Source: Actinomycetales bacterium
Lineage (GTDB): Bacteria > Actinomycetota > Actinomycetes > S36-B12
DNA length: 64,000 bases
Assembly: GCA_018970765.1 (NCBI GenBank)
Contig: JAGWVT010000002.1
Location: 43,577-107,576, forward strand
Reading direction: 5' to 3'
In this document: positions 1 through 8,254 of the stretch, in pieces
Layout of the letters: each line of letters begins with the position of its first letter
Numbering within the stretch: the first letter of the stretch is position 1
Notes under the pieces: generated by a model
Seen by the model: only the letters and a program-made list of their open reading frames with translations
Database searches by the model: none
What the model was told of the DNA's origin: nothing
Program-made: the position numbers and the translations under genes

Positions 1-1
1 G

Positions 2-1078
2 GCCTCCGATCCCGACCTCGTTGAGCGCGCTCGAGTGGCACGCGAAGCACTCGGCGAGCAACTGTTCATCCTGGGGCACCATTACCAGCGCGATGAGGTC
101 ATCCAATTCGCCGACGTCACCGGGGACTCGTTCAAATTGGCGAAGCAGGCTGCCGCGCATCCTGAGGCGAAGTACATCGTGTTCTGCGGTGTGCACTTCA
201 TGGCCGAGAGCGCGGACATCCTCACCGCTAACCATCAACAGGTGATCCTTCCTGACCTGGCAGCGGGCTGTTCGATGGCGGACATGGCAACTGCCGCCCA
301 GGTGGACGACTGCTGGTCAGTGTTACGGACTGCGGACCTAGCCGATTCCACGATTCCCATTACCTACATGAATTCCTCTGCTGCGATCAAGTCGTTCACG
401 GGCCTGAATAGCGGTGCCGTCTGCACATCGAGCAACGCCGAGCGCAGCCTGCAGTGGGCCTTCGAGCGCGGTGAGCGAGTGCTGTTCCTGCCGGATCAGC
501 ACCTCGGACGCAACACGGCGGTTCGCGAACTTGGCCTGTCCCTTGATGACTGTGTGGTCTACGACCCACGCAAACCGGCCGGCGGCTTGGAGATTGAGGC
601 CTTGCGTGATGCCCGCATGATCCTGTGGAAGGGGCACTGCTCGGTGCACGGTCGATTCACCCCCGAAACTGTGGATGAGGTGCGTCGACGTGTTCCGGGC
701 GTGCAGGTCATTGTGCATCCGGAGTGCCGCTATGAAGTCGTGGAAAAAGCTGACGTGGTCGGTTCCACTGAGCGCATCATCGCAACAATCGCCAGTGCCC
801 CTGCGGGCTCTAAGTGGGCGGTCGGCACTGAGTTGAACCTGGTCAAGCGTTTGGCACTGGAGCATCCAGACCAGACCATCGTCTACCTGGACCACACCGT
901 TTGCTTCTGCTCCACGATGAACCGAATCGACCTGCCGCACCTAGTCTGGTCACTGGAAAACCTCGTCGGCGGCAACGTCGTCAACCGCATCACAGTGGAC
1001 CCTGAGACCGCGCACTGGGCGCGTGTGGCATTGGACCGCATGCTCGCCCTGCCAGCACAGGTGGCGTCTCAGGACTAG
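2..1078 (+). CDS. nadA: Quinolinate synthase, 5' end truncated by window edge
   Basis: Frame is open from the window start; translation contains HHYQRDEVIQFADVTGDS, CSMADMA, VHPEC and HTVCFCSTMNRI typical of NadA. Confidence 0.93.
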   Translation, partial: ASDPDLVERARVAREALGEQLFILGHHYQRDEVIQFADVTGDSFKLAKQAAAHPEAKYIVFCGVHFMAESADILTANHQQVILPDLAAGCSMADMATAAQVDDCWSVLRTADLADSTIPITYMNSSAAIKSFTGLNSGAVCTSSNAERSLQWAFERGERVLFLPDQHLGRNTAVRELGLSLDDCVVYDPRKPAGGLEIEALRDARMILWKGHCSVHGRFTPETVDEVRRRVPGVQVIVHPECRYEVVEKADVVGSTERIIATIASAPAGSKWAVGTELNLVKRLALEHPDQTIVYLDHTVCFCSTMNRIDLPHLVWSLENLVGGNVVNRITVDPETAHWARVALDRMLALPAQVASQD

Positions 1079-1106
1079 CAGGTCACCGCGTCAGTCCAGG
1101 CGGGCG

Positions 1107-2546
1107 TCAGTCCAGGTAGGCATCACCCAGCCGAGCGTGATGGTCGGGTACCGCGATCGGTAGTCCGGCTTTCGCAGCGTTTGCGAAGTCATCGTCAACA
1201 TGGACCGGTGTTAGACCCGCCGATTCCATGAGTGAGGCTCCAATCGAGGCACGAAATCCGCTGCCGCAGTAAACCCACACCGGCTCCCCGTTGGCGCGCG
1301 CCCACGATGCCACCTCACCCATCCTGCTGCGCAGTTCATGCAGCGGCAGGTGCTTGGCGCCTTGGACGTATCCGTTTTCGAACTCACTGTTTCGACGCAG
1401 ATCCAGCATCGGCAGATCCGGATCGACCGCGAGCGCAGCTGCCATATCCGCATGAGTGGCACGGCGGTAGCTGCCTAGGGCACCGTTGACACCGTTGACA
1501 CCGTTGACACTGACCCACTGCGTAGGTTGCCCAGTTGCGTAGGCGATTGGACGATCAATCCCGATTCGCACAAGTTCACGTTGCATTGCCTGGACCTCTT
1601 CAACGTCCGCACCTAGCAGAGTTATTGGTGTACCCCAATCAATCAGCCAACCTAGGTAGGTCACTGCGTTACCGTGCACGTCGAAGGAAAGTGAACCCTG
1701 GACGTGTTCGCCTGAGAACAGGCGGCGATGCCGCAGATCCACCACCCACTCCCCTGCCGCTATGCGTCGAGCGATGTCATCGGCCGAGGCCCGTTGAGGC
1801 AGAGACAGATCTACCGGGCCGGCCCCGGCTTGATTTGCCGGTCCCATGTGCGCGTAGTACGCCGGATAAACATCAAGCCCCGCCATCAGATCCGCAACAA
1901 ATGCTTGCTGATTCATCGCAAACGCCGGGTTGCTGGCCACTTGATCAGCAACTGTCGATGCGTTGCCCACCGTGGCTGTCGCGCTACAAAAGGATCCAAA
2001 TCCATGCGTGGGGTAAACCTGCGCAGTCACGCTGACCTCTGCGGCTATGCGCCGCATTGATTCCCACTGAGCGCTGGCGAGTGGTTCCGTCAGGTCCGGG
2101 CCTAGCAGATCAGTACGCCCAACGCTGCCAAAAAGCATCGATCCACCCGTGAACACCGCGACGTCGGTGACGTCATCACTGACGACGTAGCTCACGTGAT
2201 TAGGCGTATGCCCAGGCGTGTGCAGCACTCGCAGTGCACCGATGCCACAGGCAATCCCATCGTTATCGCGGATCTGACGGGCCTTGAAGCCGATTGCCAT
2301 ACCGTCTGGGACTACATACTCGGCGCCGAGCACCCTGGCCAGTTCGAGTCCCCCACTGACATAGTCGTTGTGGAAATGGGTCTCTAGCACGTGCGACGCA
2401 GTCCAACCCCGTTCGTCGAGCACTCCAAGGACGCGATCGATATCGCGCTGCGGGTCAATGACCACCGCCGCACCCTGACTACCGATGACGTAGCTGCGAT
2501 CCCCAAGGTTGGTCGTCTCGATTGCGATGACATCGACCGCGCCCAT
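1107..2546 (-). CDS. MBL-fold metallohydrolase fused to two rhodanese-like domains (persulfide dioxygenase/CstB-like)
   Basis: THFHNDYVSGG, LHTPGHTPNHVSY and FTGGSMLFGSVGRTDL (MBL); C-terminal VWVYCGSGFRASIGASLM (active rhodanese loop); preceding rhodanese-like domain lacks Cys. Confidence 0.85.
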   Translation of the reverse strand: MGAVDVIAIETTNLGDRSYVIGSQGAAVVIDPQRDIDRVLGVLDERGWTASHVLETHFHNDYVSGGLELARVLGAEYVVPDGMAIGFKARQIRDNDGIACGIGALRVLHTPGHTPNHVSYVVSDDVTDVAVFTGGSMLFGSVGRTDLLGPDLTEPLASAQWESMRRIAAEVSVTAQVYPTHGFGSFCSATATVGNASTVADQVASNPAFAMNQQAFVADLMAGLDVYPAYYAHMGPANQAGAGPVDLSLPQRASADDIARRIAAGEWVVDLRHRRLFSGEHVQGSLSFDVHGNAVTYLGWLIDWGTPITLLGADVEEVQAMQRELVRIGIDRPIAYATGQPTQWVSVNGVNGVNGALGSYRRATHADMAAALAVDPDLPMLDLRRNSEFENGYVQGAKHLPLHELRSRMGEVASWARANGEPVWVYCGSGFRASIGASLMESAGLTPVHVDDDFANAAKAGLPIAVPDHHARLGDAYLD

Positions 2547-2571
2547 AACCCATCCTCCGCTCTCCCTTAGG

Positions 2572-2585
2572 TACCCCTAGGGGTA
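2572..2585. promoter_or_regulatory. Perfect palindrome TACCCCTAGGGGTA, candidate CsoR/CstR-family operator
   Basis: 14-bp perfect inverted repeat 26-39 nt upstream of the MBL-rhodanese start codon. Confidence 0.55.
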
Positions 2586-2587
2586 TA

Positions 2588-3157
2588 CTAAAGGCCGGGC
2601 GCACCCCAGACGGCAAACCAACGACTCAGGTCGGCTTCAACCGGCAGTTCGCCCTTCAATGCCTCGCGGACCTGCAACTCCATGACGTTGTCGCGATCCT
2701 CGCCAGACAACGGGGCGAACGGATAGAAGGTGCCACGCTTGTAGAGATAGACCAACGCAAGGGTTCGCCCCTCGGGATTCTTGAAGGCGACCAATGAACA
2801 AAGCAACTGTGGGCCAAACCCGGCGTCGGTGAGGCTCGCATTGACCGCGTGCAGGTCCGTGACGATGGTCGGCACATCCGGCGGCTGTGTGTGAACGACG
2901 ATCCAGGTGAAGCCGTGTTCGTCCCGCTGTACGTCAACGGGCGGTCCCTGGTCGGCGTCAAGCAGTTCACGAACCTGGGTAGCTAGGTCGGCAAAGGCAC
3001 GACCTTCGGGTGCGCGAAAGGCCACGGACCCAGAACCAGTGGAGACGAAGCCAAGCTCGACGTCCAAGGTGATGGCTGCGCTAGGCAGCGCGAACAGGGC
3101 ATCCAGCTTCGGCCCCGTCGGCTTACGACGGCCCATGAGGGAGTCAAAAAGACCCAC
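2588..3157 (-). CDS. pspAB: PspA-associated protein PspAB
   Basis: MGLFDSLMGRRKPTGPKLDALFALPSAAITL...; adjacent to htpX and pspA. Confidence 0.7.
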   Translation of the reverse strand: MGLFDSLMGRRKPTGPKLDALFALPSAAITLDVELGFVSTGSGSVAFRAPEGRAFADLATQVRELLDADQGPPVDVQRDEHGFTWIVVHTQPPDVPTIVTDLHAVNASLTDAGFGPQLLCSLVAFKNPEGRTLALVYLYKRGTFYPFAPLSGEDRDNVMELQVREALKGELPVEADLSRWFAVWGAPGL

Positions 3158-3161
3158 AGAT

Positions 3162-4070
3162 TTAGCGATCGCCTAGTTGCGCCGCGATTCTTGCAAGTTG
3201 CTCAAGTCGCTTCTCCAGGGGCGGATGTGTCGCGAAGATGCGCTCAAGCGAGAACCCGCTGGTGGGCGCCAAGGCCGGGATCAACGCAATCGAGCTCACC
3301 GGCTCCATCTGACGCAGGTCCGAGCGAGGTATTCGACCCATGTCCCCGGTGATCTTCTGCAGGGCTCGGGCCAACGCTGTGGGACGACCGGTCACCAGCG
3401 CAGCTCCACGATCAGCGCAAAGTTCTCGATAGCGCGACAGGAGTCGGATCAGCAGAAATGATGCGATGTAGATCAGGACGCTTACCAAGAGCACGACCAT
3501 GAACATCAGGGCCGTGTTGTTGTCCCGCCGATCACGCATCCCGAGACCACCGAACATTCCAAAGCGAACGATCGTTCCGGCCAGGATTGCGGTGAATGAT
3601 GCGACAGCCATAACGGTCACGTCCCGGTGGGCAACATGGGATAGCTCATGAGCCAGCACACCTTCGAGTTCGTCTTGATCGAGGCGCTTGAGTAATCCTG
3701 TTGTTACCACGATGACCGCCCGCTTCTGGGACCGGCCGGTCGCGAAGGCATTCGGAGCGTCTGTATCAGCGATTCCGACCCGGGGCTTGGGCACATCCGC
3801 CAAGGCACACAGCCGATCCACGAGGGCGTGCAGTTGTGGTGCCTGCTCAGGCGTCACCACGACCGCGCGCATCGCCCCGAGTGCGATCGAGTCGGAGAAC
3901 CACCACTGAGCGAAGAGCAGACCTCCGCTGATCAGCAGTACCACCATCGCACTGAAGCCGACCGCGTACAGCAGAACCGCGAGTATTACGTACAGCAACC
4001 CGAGGACGAACAGCGTGACCGTCATTCGGGTGGTCAGGCCCCAGTCTGTTCCGTACCGGGATCGCGCCAT
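3162..4070 (-). CDS. htpX: HtpX-like zinc metalloprotease
   Basis: Zn motif HELSHVAHRD, multiple TM segments, CADRGAALVTGRP. Confidence 0.9.
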   Translation of the reverse strand: MARSRYGTDWGLTTRMTVTLFVLGLLYVILAVLLYAVGFSAMVVLLISGGLLFAQWWFSDSIALGAMRAVVVTPEQAPQLHALVDRLCALADVPKPRVGIADTDAPNAFATGRSQKRAVIVVTTGLLKRLDQDELEGVLAHELSHVAHRDVTVMAVASFTAILAGTIVRFGMFGGLGMRDRRDNNTALMFMVVLLVSVLIYIASFLLIRLLSRYRELCADRGAALVTGRPTALARALQKITGDMGRIPRSDLRQMEPVSSIALIPALAPTSGFSLERIFATHPPLEKRLEQLARIAAQLGDR

Positions 4071-4084
4071 CGTGTTGCCTACTC

Positions 4085-4795
4085 CTAACTCTTGCCCGGG
4101 CCGAGTTCCTTCTTCATGGCTTCCAACTGCGCGTTCACATCTCGCTCGCTGGCCATGCGCTCCAACTCGGCGGTGATGGAATCTTTCCCAGTTCCGATCT
4201 TGTCTTCCAGAACTCCCGTGCTGACGAGCTCGTCAATGGCAGAGGCGCGCGCGGTCATTTCCGCGGTCTTGTCCTCGGCGCGTTGAATCGCCTGACCCAC
4301 ATCGCCGAACTCCTGAGAGATTCCAGTGAACGCCTCGTTGATACGCGTCTGTGCCTCGGCCGCAGAGTAGGTGGCCTTAATGGTCTCCTTCTTGGTGCGG
4401 AAGGCCTCGACCTTGGCCTGAAGTTGCTGGGCCGCATTGGACAGCTTTTCCTCCTGCGCCTGCAGGCTTGCCAACTGTTCCTGCATATCGGCAATCTGCT
4501 GCTGCAATCCGCTGCGGCGCGTTAACGCCTCGCGCGCAAGGTCTTCGCGCCCTGCGGCCAATGCCGCGCGCGCCTGGTCCTCCAGCTTGGCACCCTGCTT
4601 GTCGAGGCCCTGAATCTGGAGTTCGAGGCGCTTGCGGCTGGTCGCAACATCGGCCACGCCACGGCGTACCTTCTGCAGCAGTTCTAATTGCTTCTCGTAG
4701 GAATAGTCCAAGGTCTCGCGCGGATCCTCCGCGGCGTCGAGTGCACGATTGGCCTTCGACTTGAAGATGAGCATGAATCGTTGCCAAAGTCCCAT
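4085..4795 (-). CDS. pspA: PspA/IM30 family protein
   Basis: Coiled-coil; MGLWQRFMLIFKSKANRALDAAEDPRETLDYSYEKQLELLQKVRRGVADV. Confidence 0.88.
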   Translation of the reverse strand: MGLWQRFMLIFKSKANRALDAAEDPRETLDYSYEKQLELLQKVRRGVADVATSRKRLELQIQGLDKQGAKLEDQARAALAAGREDLAREALTRRSGLQQQIADMQEQLASLQAQEEKLSNAAQQLQAKVEAFRTKKETIKATYSAAEAQTRINEAFTGISQEFGDVGQAIQRAEDKTAEMTARASAIDELVSTGVLEDKIGTGKDSITAELERMASERDVNAQLEAMKKELGPGKS

Positions 4796-4878
4796 GTCGG
4801 CCTCCGCTCTGAACGCTTGCGAGGCCCTCGGCCTCCTGCGTACCAGCGGTCAAATCCGCCGCTGTGTACCAACCCAGC

Positions 4879-5145
4879 CTAAGGCGTCGCCCCAGCCCGC
4901 GCCGAGGCCCGCCTGCGCCGCACCTCCATGCGCGTCAAGGCAACCGCAGCAATGATTACCCAGGTGCCGTTCAGGGGTACCGCCGCCCAGGCCGCCAGGG
5001 CAAATGAGTAGATCGTTAGCAGCACTGAGCCGACCAGATTCATACCCTGGAACCGCCAGGAGGACGACGTGACCTTGCCGGTTGTCACTAGAAAGTAGGC
5101 CAGCAGGACGATGACGGACCCGATGGCCCCCATGATGTGCACCAT
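4879..5145 (-). CDS. Small membrane protein, CBU_0592-like
   Basis: 88 aa, three TM segments; TAGCAT(-6 nt)ATG leaderless-type promoter at 5152-5157 on the minus strand. Confidence 0.65.
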   Translation of the reverse strand: MVHIMGAIGSVIVLLAYFLVTTGKVTSSSWRFQGMNLVGSVLLTIYSFALAAWAAVPLNGTWVIIAAVALTRMEVRRRRASARAGATP

Positions 5146-5197
5146 CGTGTGATGCTAGGCCCACACCCCCAGCGCGTAGCGGCGCTAGGCTCCTAAT

Positions 5198-5857
5198 GTG
5201 TTTGGTCGCAAAGTCGCCGCCCAGGAGCAGCCCGAACCTGACATCTCAGGGAGTGGAAAAGGCCGTCCGACCCCCTCACGCAAGGAAGCTGAGGCAGCCC
5301 GCAAGCAGCGGCTGACGATCCCGAAGGACCCGAAACTGGCTCGCAAAGCCTCGCGCGAACGCCAGCGTGAGGACCGCGACCGCGCCCGCTCAGGCATGAT
5401 GGCCGGCGACGAGCGCTACTTCCCGCTCCGTGACCGAGGGCCGGTGCGCGCGTACGCACGCGACTTCGTTGATGCTCGATTCACCTTCGCCGAGTACTTC
5501 ATCTTCGTGGCCATCGCCGTGCTCCTCATGGGTTTTGTCCCCAATCCGATGATTCAGCAGTACTCCACCGTTGCGTTCTTTGCCTTCGCCGCTCTGATCG
5601 CCATTGACACCGCGATTCTGCTCTTTTCGCTCAGCCGGAAAGTCAAGGTCCTGTTCCCCAAGCGTGAAGATCGTCGCGGTCTGATGCTCTACGCGGCCGT
5701 GCGCACCCTGCAGTTCCGACGGCTACGCGTGCCACCGCCTCGCGTGCGCCGCGGCGGCGCGCCTCTACCAAGCCGAACTGGCGGAGCGCCCTCGCCAACA
5801 GGAGGCGTCAAGCCAGAGGGCAAGAGGCAGAAGCGTTCATCCAACGCTTCACAGTGA
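5198..5857 (+). CDS. DUF3043-like membrane protein
   Basis: Basic N-terminus PTPSRKEAEAARKQR, DERYFPLRDRGPVRAYARDFVDARF, two TM segments; TAGGCT 6 nt upstream of GTG start. Confidence 0.8.
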   Translation: MFGRKVAAQEQPEPDISGSGKGRPTPSRKEAEAARKQRLTIPKDPKLARKASRERQREDRDRARSGMMAGDERYFPLRDRGPVRAYARDFVDARFTFAEYFIFVAIAVLLMGFVPNPMIQQYSTVAFFAFAALIAIDTAILLFSLSRKVKVLFPKREDRRGLMLYAAVRTLQFRRLRVPPPRVRRGGAPLPSRTGGAPSPTGGVKPEGKRQKRSSNASQ

Positions 5858-5869
5858 TCCCGGACAATC

Positions 5870-6085
5870 TCAACTCGGGCGAAGCCCCATCGGGCCGTAG
5901 ACCTCACGGTCCCCTTCGAGCAGCGTGACCTGCTCGACACCCGCGTCGAGAAGCTCTCGCCAAGTCTCCCCGATCCAACTTTCGGCATCACTTTGCGTTG
6001 GGAAACCTTCAGTCACGGCGGCCGCTGGCGGTACCAGCACCGCACCGTCGACACCCTCATAGCGCCACATCCAAATCCCGGCCAT
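5870..6085 (-). CDS. Conserved small hypothetical protein (~71 aa)
   Basis: Compact protein MAGIWMWRYEGVDG...FPTQSDAESWIGETWRELLDAGVEQVTLLEGDREVYGPMGLRPS; the longer ORF to 6343 would run into the riboswitch, so the start at 6085 is preferred. Confidence 0.6.
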   Translation of the reverse strand: MAGIWMWRYEGVDGAVLVPPAAAVTEGFPTQSDAESWIGETWRELLDAGVEQVTLLEGDREVYGPMGLRPS

Positions 6086-6224
6086 GCCACATCGTGGCAC
6101 GTGCACGCGTGCCCAGGGTGCTGATTCTTGACACGGCACCTGCAACGTGGTCGGATTCGACCGAAGGCGAAGTTCAATAATTGAATGTAGACAACTAAGT
6201 TCCAATAAGTTCCAATAAAACTGC

Positions 6225-6418
6225 ATATCGTGTCCGAGTCCAGGGGAAGTCCGGTGTGAATCCGGCGCTGTCCCGCAACCGTGAGCAACCCGCGTCAGCG
6301 CGGGAGGCAAGTCGGAGCACCTGGCGGATACGAGCGGCTCCATCCGTCGAGGTAACGGGGCAGAGTCCTACGCACCACGATGCGGTACCGGCAGCGCAAT
6401 GCTGCGAATACCGCATTC
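6225..6418 (+). promoter_or_regulatory. Cobalamin riboswitch (AdoCbl-type) with downstream hairpin
   Basis: B12-box-like core GGGAAGTCCGGTGTGAATCCGGCGCTGTCCCGCAACCGTGA (6244-6284) upstream of a B12-related operon; 8-bp stem ATGCGGTA/TACCGCAT at 6380-6416. Confidence 0.93.
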
Positions 6419-6434
6419 ATGATGAGCACGATTC

Positions 6435-7568
6435 ATGACGAGCACTCAGCTCGGTGGCGCCGGGACCGCGTTCCGGACCGCTCACCGAAAGGCTCATACG
6501 TTGAAGCCACGTAGAAACGTTGCCCATCACCCAGCGAAATTGCTGTCGACAGGCCTAGTGCTGCTCTCGCTACTGGTCGGAATTGGCGCATCGGCGCCAC
6601 CCGTTTCAGCTGAATCCTCAACAAGAGGCCTCTACGGAGCGGCCGATCCGCAGTGGGACGGTGCCTTTCGTCAGGCCCTCGGCATCCTCGGTCTGCTCGC
6701 GGTTGGTAGTCAACCAAGCCAAGATGCGGTGTCCTGGCTTATCAATCAGCAGTGCGACAACGGCTCGTTTCAGGCGTTCAGAGCCGACCTGACCAAGCCA
6801 TGTGCCCCCCCGGATCCCGATGCTGGGGTGGGCCCACAGGTTGACTCCACTGCTCTTGCGGCCGTGGCGTTGCTGCGCATCGGTACCGCAGCAAGTACGA
6901 AGGCGGCTAACAAGGCGATGGCCTGGATCGCTCGTCAACAACGTCCGGATGGCGGCTGGCCCTACATCGCGACCGGTACGTCAAATGCGAACTCGACCGG
7001 CTTGGCGATGGTTGCCTGGCGCGCCGTCGAGGGTGCACGGGCGACGTCGTCAATCAACAAGGGGACGAGGTTCCTCGGCACACTTGTCCAGCCATGTAGC
7101 GCGCAGGAAGGTGCACGCCTGTCCTACGGACCGGGAACCGCACCGGACTGGTCGGCAACTGCTCAAGGCGCCCTGGGCCTGACTGGCTCCCTGCCCGTCA
7201 GCACCACGAAGGGCCTGAAGTTGCAGGCGCCTTGCACCGGCACCACCGCAAGCCGCGTTGACTCGGCTTTGTCTCAAGGTTTGCAAACTACGCCGCTACT
7301 GCCGTCTTCATTCGGTACGGGCCCGGACCAAACCTCAACTGCGTTTGCCGTGCTCGCGCTGGTCTCTGCGGGCAAGGGCCGCGGTGGCGTGTCCGCGGCA
7401 CGTTCCGCACTGGCTGATTCGGCCGGCGAGTACACGATGGGGTCCGCCGGCGCTGATCCTGCAGCTATTGGACTCCTCATGATGGTGGCCGAGGCAACAG
7501 GGGAAAACCCGAATGATTTCGGCGGCGTGAATCTGGTGCGACTGCTGCAAAGCAGCGAACGGCGATGA
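6435..7568 (+). CDS. Secreted alpha/alpha-barrel (prenyltransferase/squalene-oxidase repeat, transcobalamin-barrel-like) protein
   Basis: Signal peptide LLSTGLVLLSLLVGIGASAPPVSA; repeats AVSWLINQQCDNGSF and AMAWIARQQRPDGGWPY; first gene after the cobalamin riboswitch. Alternative TTG start at 6501 gives a shorter n-region. Confidence 0.82.
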   Translation: MTSTQLGGAGTAFRTAHRKAHTLKPRRNVAHHPAKLLSTGLVLLSLLVGIGASAPPVSAESSTRGLYGAADPQWDGAFRQALGILGLLAVGSQPSQDAVSWLINQQCDNGSFQAFRADLTKPCAPPDPDAGVGPQVDSTALAAVALLRIGTAASTKAANKAMAWIARQQRPDGGWPYIATGTSNANSTGLAMVAWRAVEGARATSSINKGTRFLGTLVQPCSAQEGARLSYGPGTAPDWSATAQGALGLTGSLPVSTTKGLKLQAPCTGTTASRVDSALSQGLQTTPLLPSSFGTGPDQTSTAFAVLALVSAGKGRGGVSAARSALADSAGEYTMGSAGADPAAIGLLMMVAEATGENPNDFGGVNLVRLLQSSERR

Positions 7569-8254
7569 CGGCACCGGTGGTGACTGAGCAGGCCTACCGC
7601 TACTGGACCTACTGGGTGTTGGAGAACGGGCAGTGGTCCTTCTCTCAGGTGGCACCCGCAGGCACCCTGCCTGACGACGGTGCGGTCCAGGGATGGCGAT
7701 TCGCAGTCACCACCGTTGCCGGTAACTCCACATCGGCGCCAAGGACCGACCCCGCCCTGGCATTCGATCGAGCCTGCCTCGGAGTTAGCGCGCCTGCAGG
7801 AAGCAAGCGCGTGGCCATCGTCATCGATTCAGGTGAGGAAGGCATAGCTCCAAACGATGAGACACCCCCAACGCCGCGTGCTGCCTGTGCCGTGGTCGAC
7901 GAAGATGCCACCGGTGCGCAGGCGGTTGCGTCCGTGGCGGACCTGCGCGTAGAGGACGGATTGGTCTGCGCCATCGATCGCTACCCAGCGAGGGAATGTG
8001 CCATCACCATCGCAATCCAAAATCCTGCCTCGTTAACTTCTCCGGACGCGCAGGCACAGTCGCAGAGTATGGACGTGCTCAGTGCGACGGCAACGCAAGA
8101 ATCAGATGCATCAACCCCTGCACTCAGCAGTCCCAGCGCGACTGATGCCGCTTCGGGTTCGCCGATCGGAGTCGGCCTCACCGCGCTACTGCTGCTGGCC
8201 GGACTGTGCGTGGCCTGGTGGCTGCAACGCCGCAGGATTCGGGGTACCCGGTGA
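7565..8254 (+). CDS. SCO2322-like membrane-anchored extracellular protein
   Basis: AYRYWTYWVLENGQWSFSQVAPAGTLPDDGAVQGWRFAVT; C-terminal TM anchor VGLTALLLLAGLCVAWWLQRRR; 4-nt overlap with preceding gene. Confidence 0.75.
   Translation: MTAPVVTEQAYRYWTYWVLENGQWSFSQVAPAGTLPDDGAVQGWRFAVTTVAGNSTSAPRTDPALAFDRACLGVSAPAGSKRVAIVIDSGEEGIAPNDETPPTPRAACAVVDEDATGAQAVASVADLRVEDGLVCAIDRYPARECAITIAIQNPASLTSPDAQAQSQSMDVLSATATQESDASTPALSSPSATDAASGSPIGVGLTALLLLAGLCVAWWLQRRRIRGTR

Noticed and set aside
338-940. 200-aa minus-strand ORF opposite nadA
   Set aside because: Same reason: antisense frame with no domain features.
6086-6343. N-terminal extension of the small minus-strand gene 5870..6085
   Set aside because: It would run antisense through the riboswitch and promoter; only the C-terminal 71 aa look protein-like.
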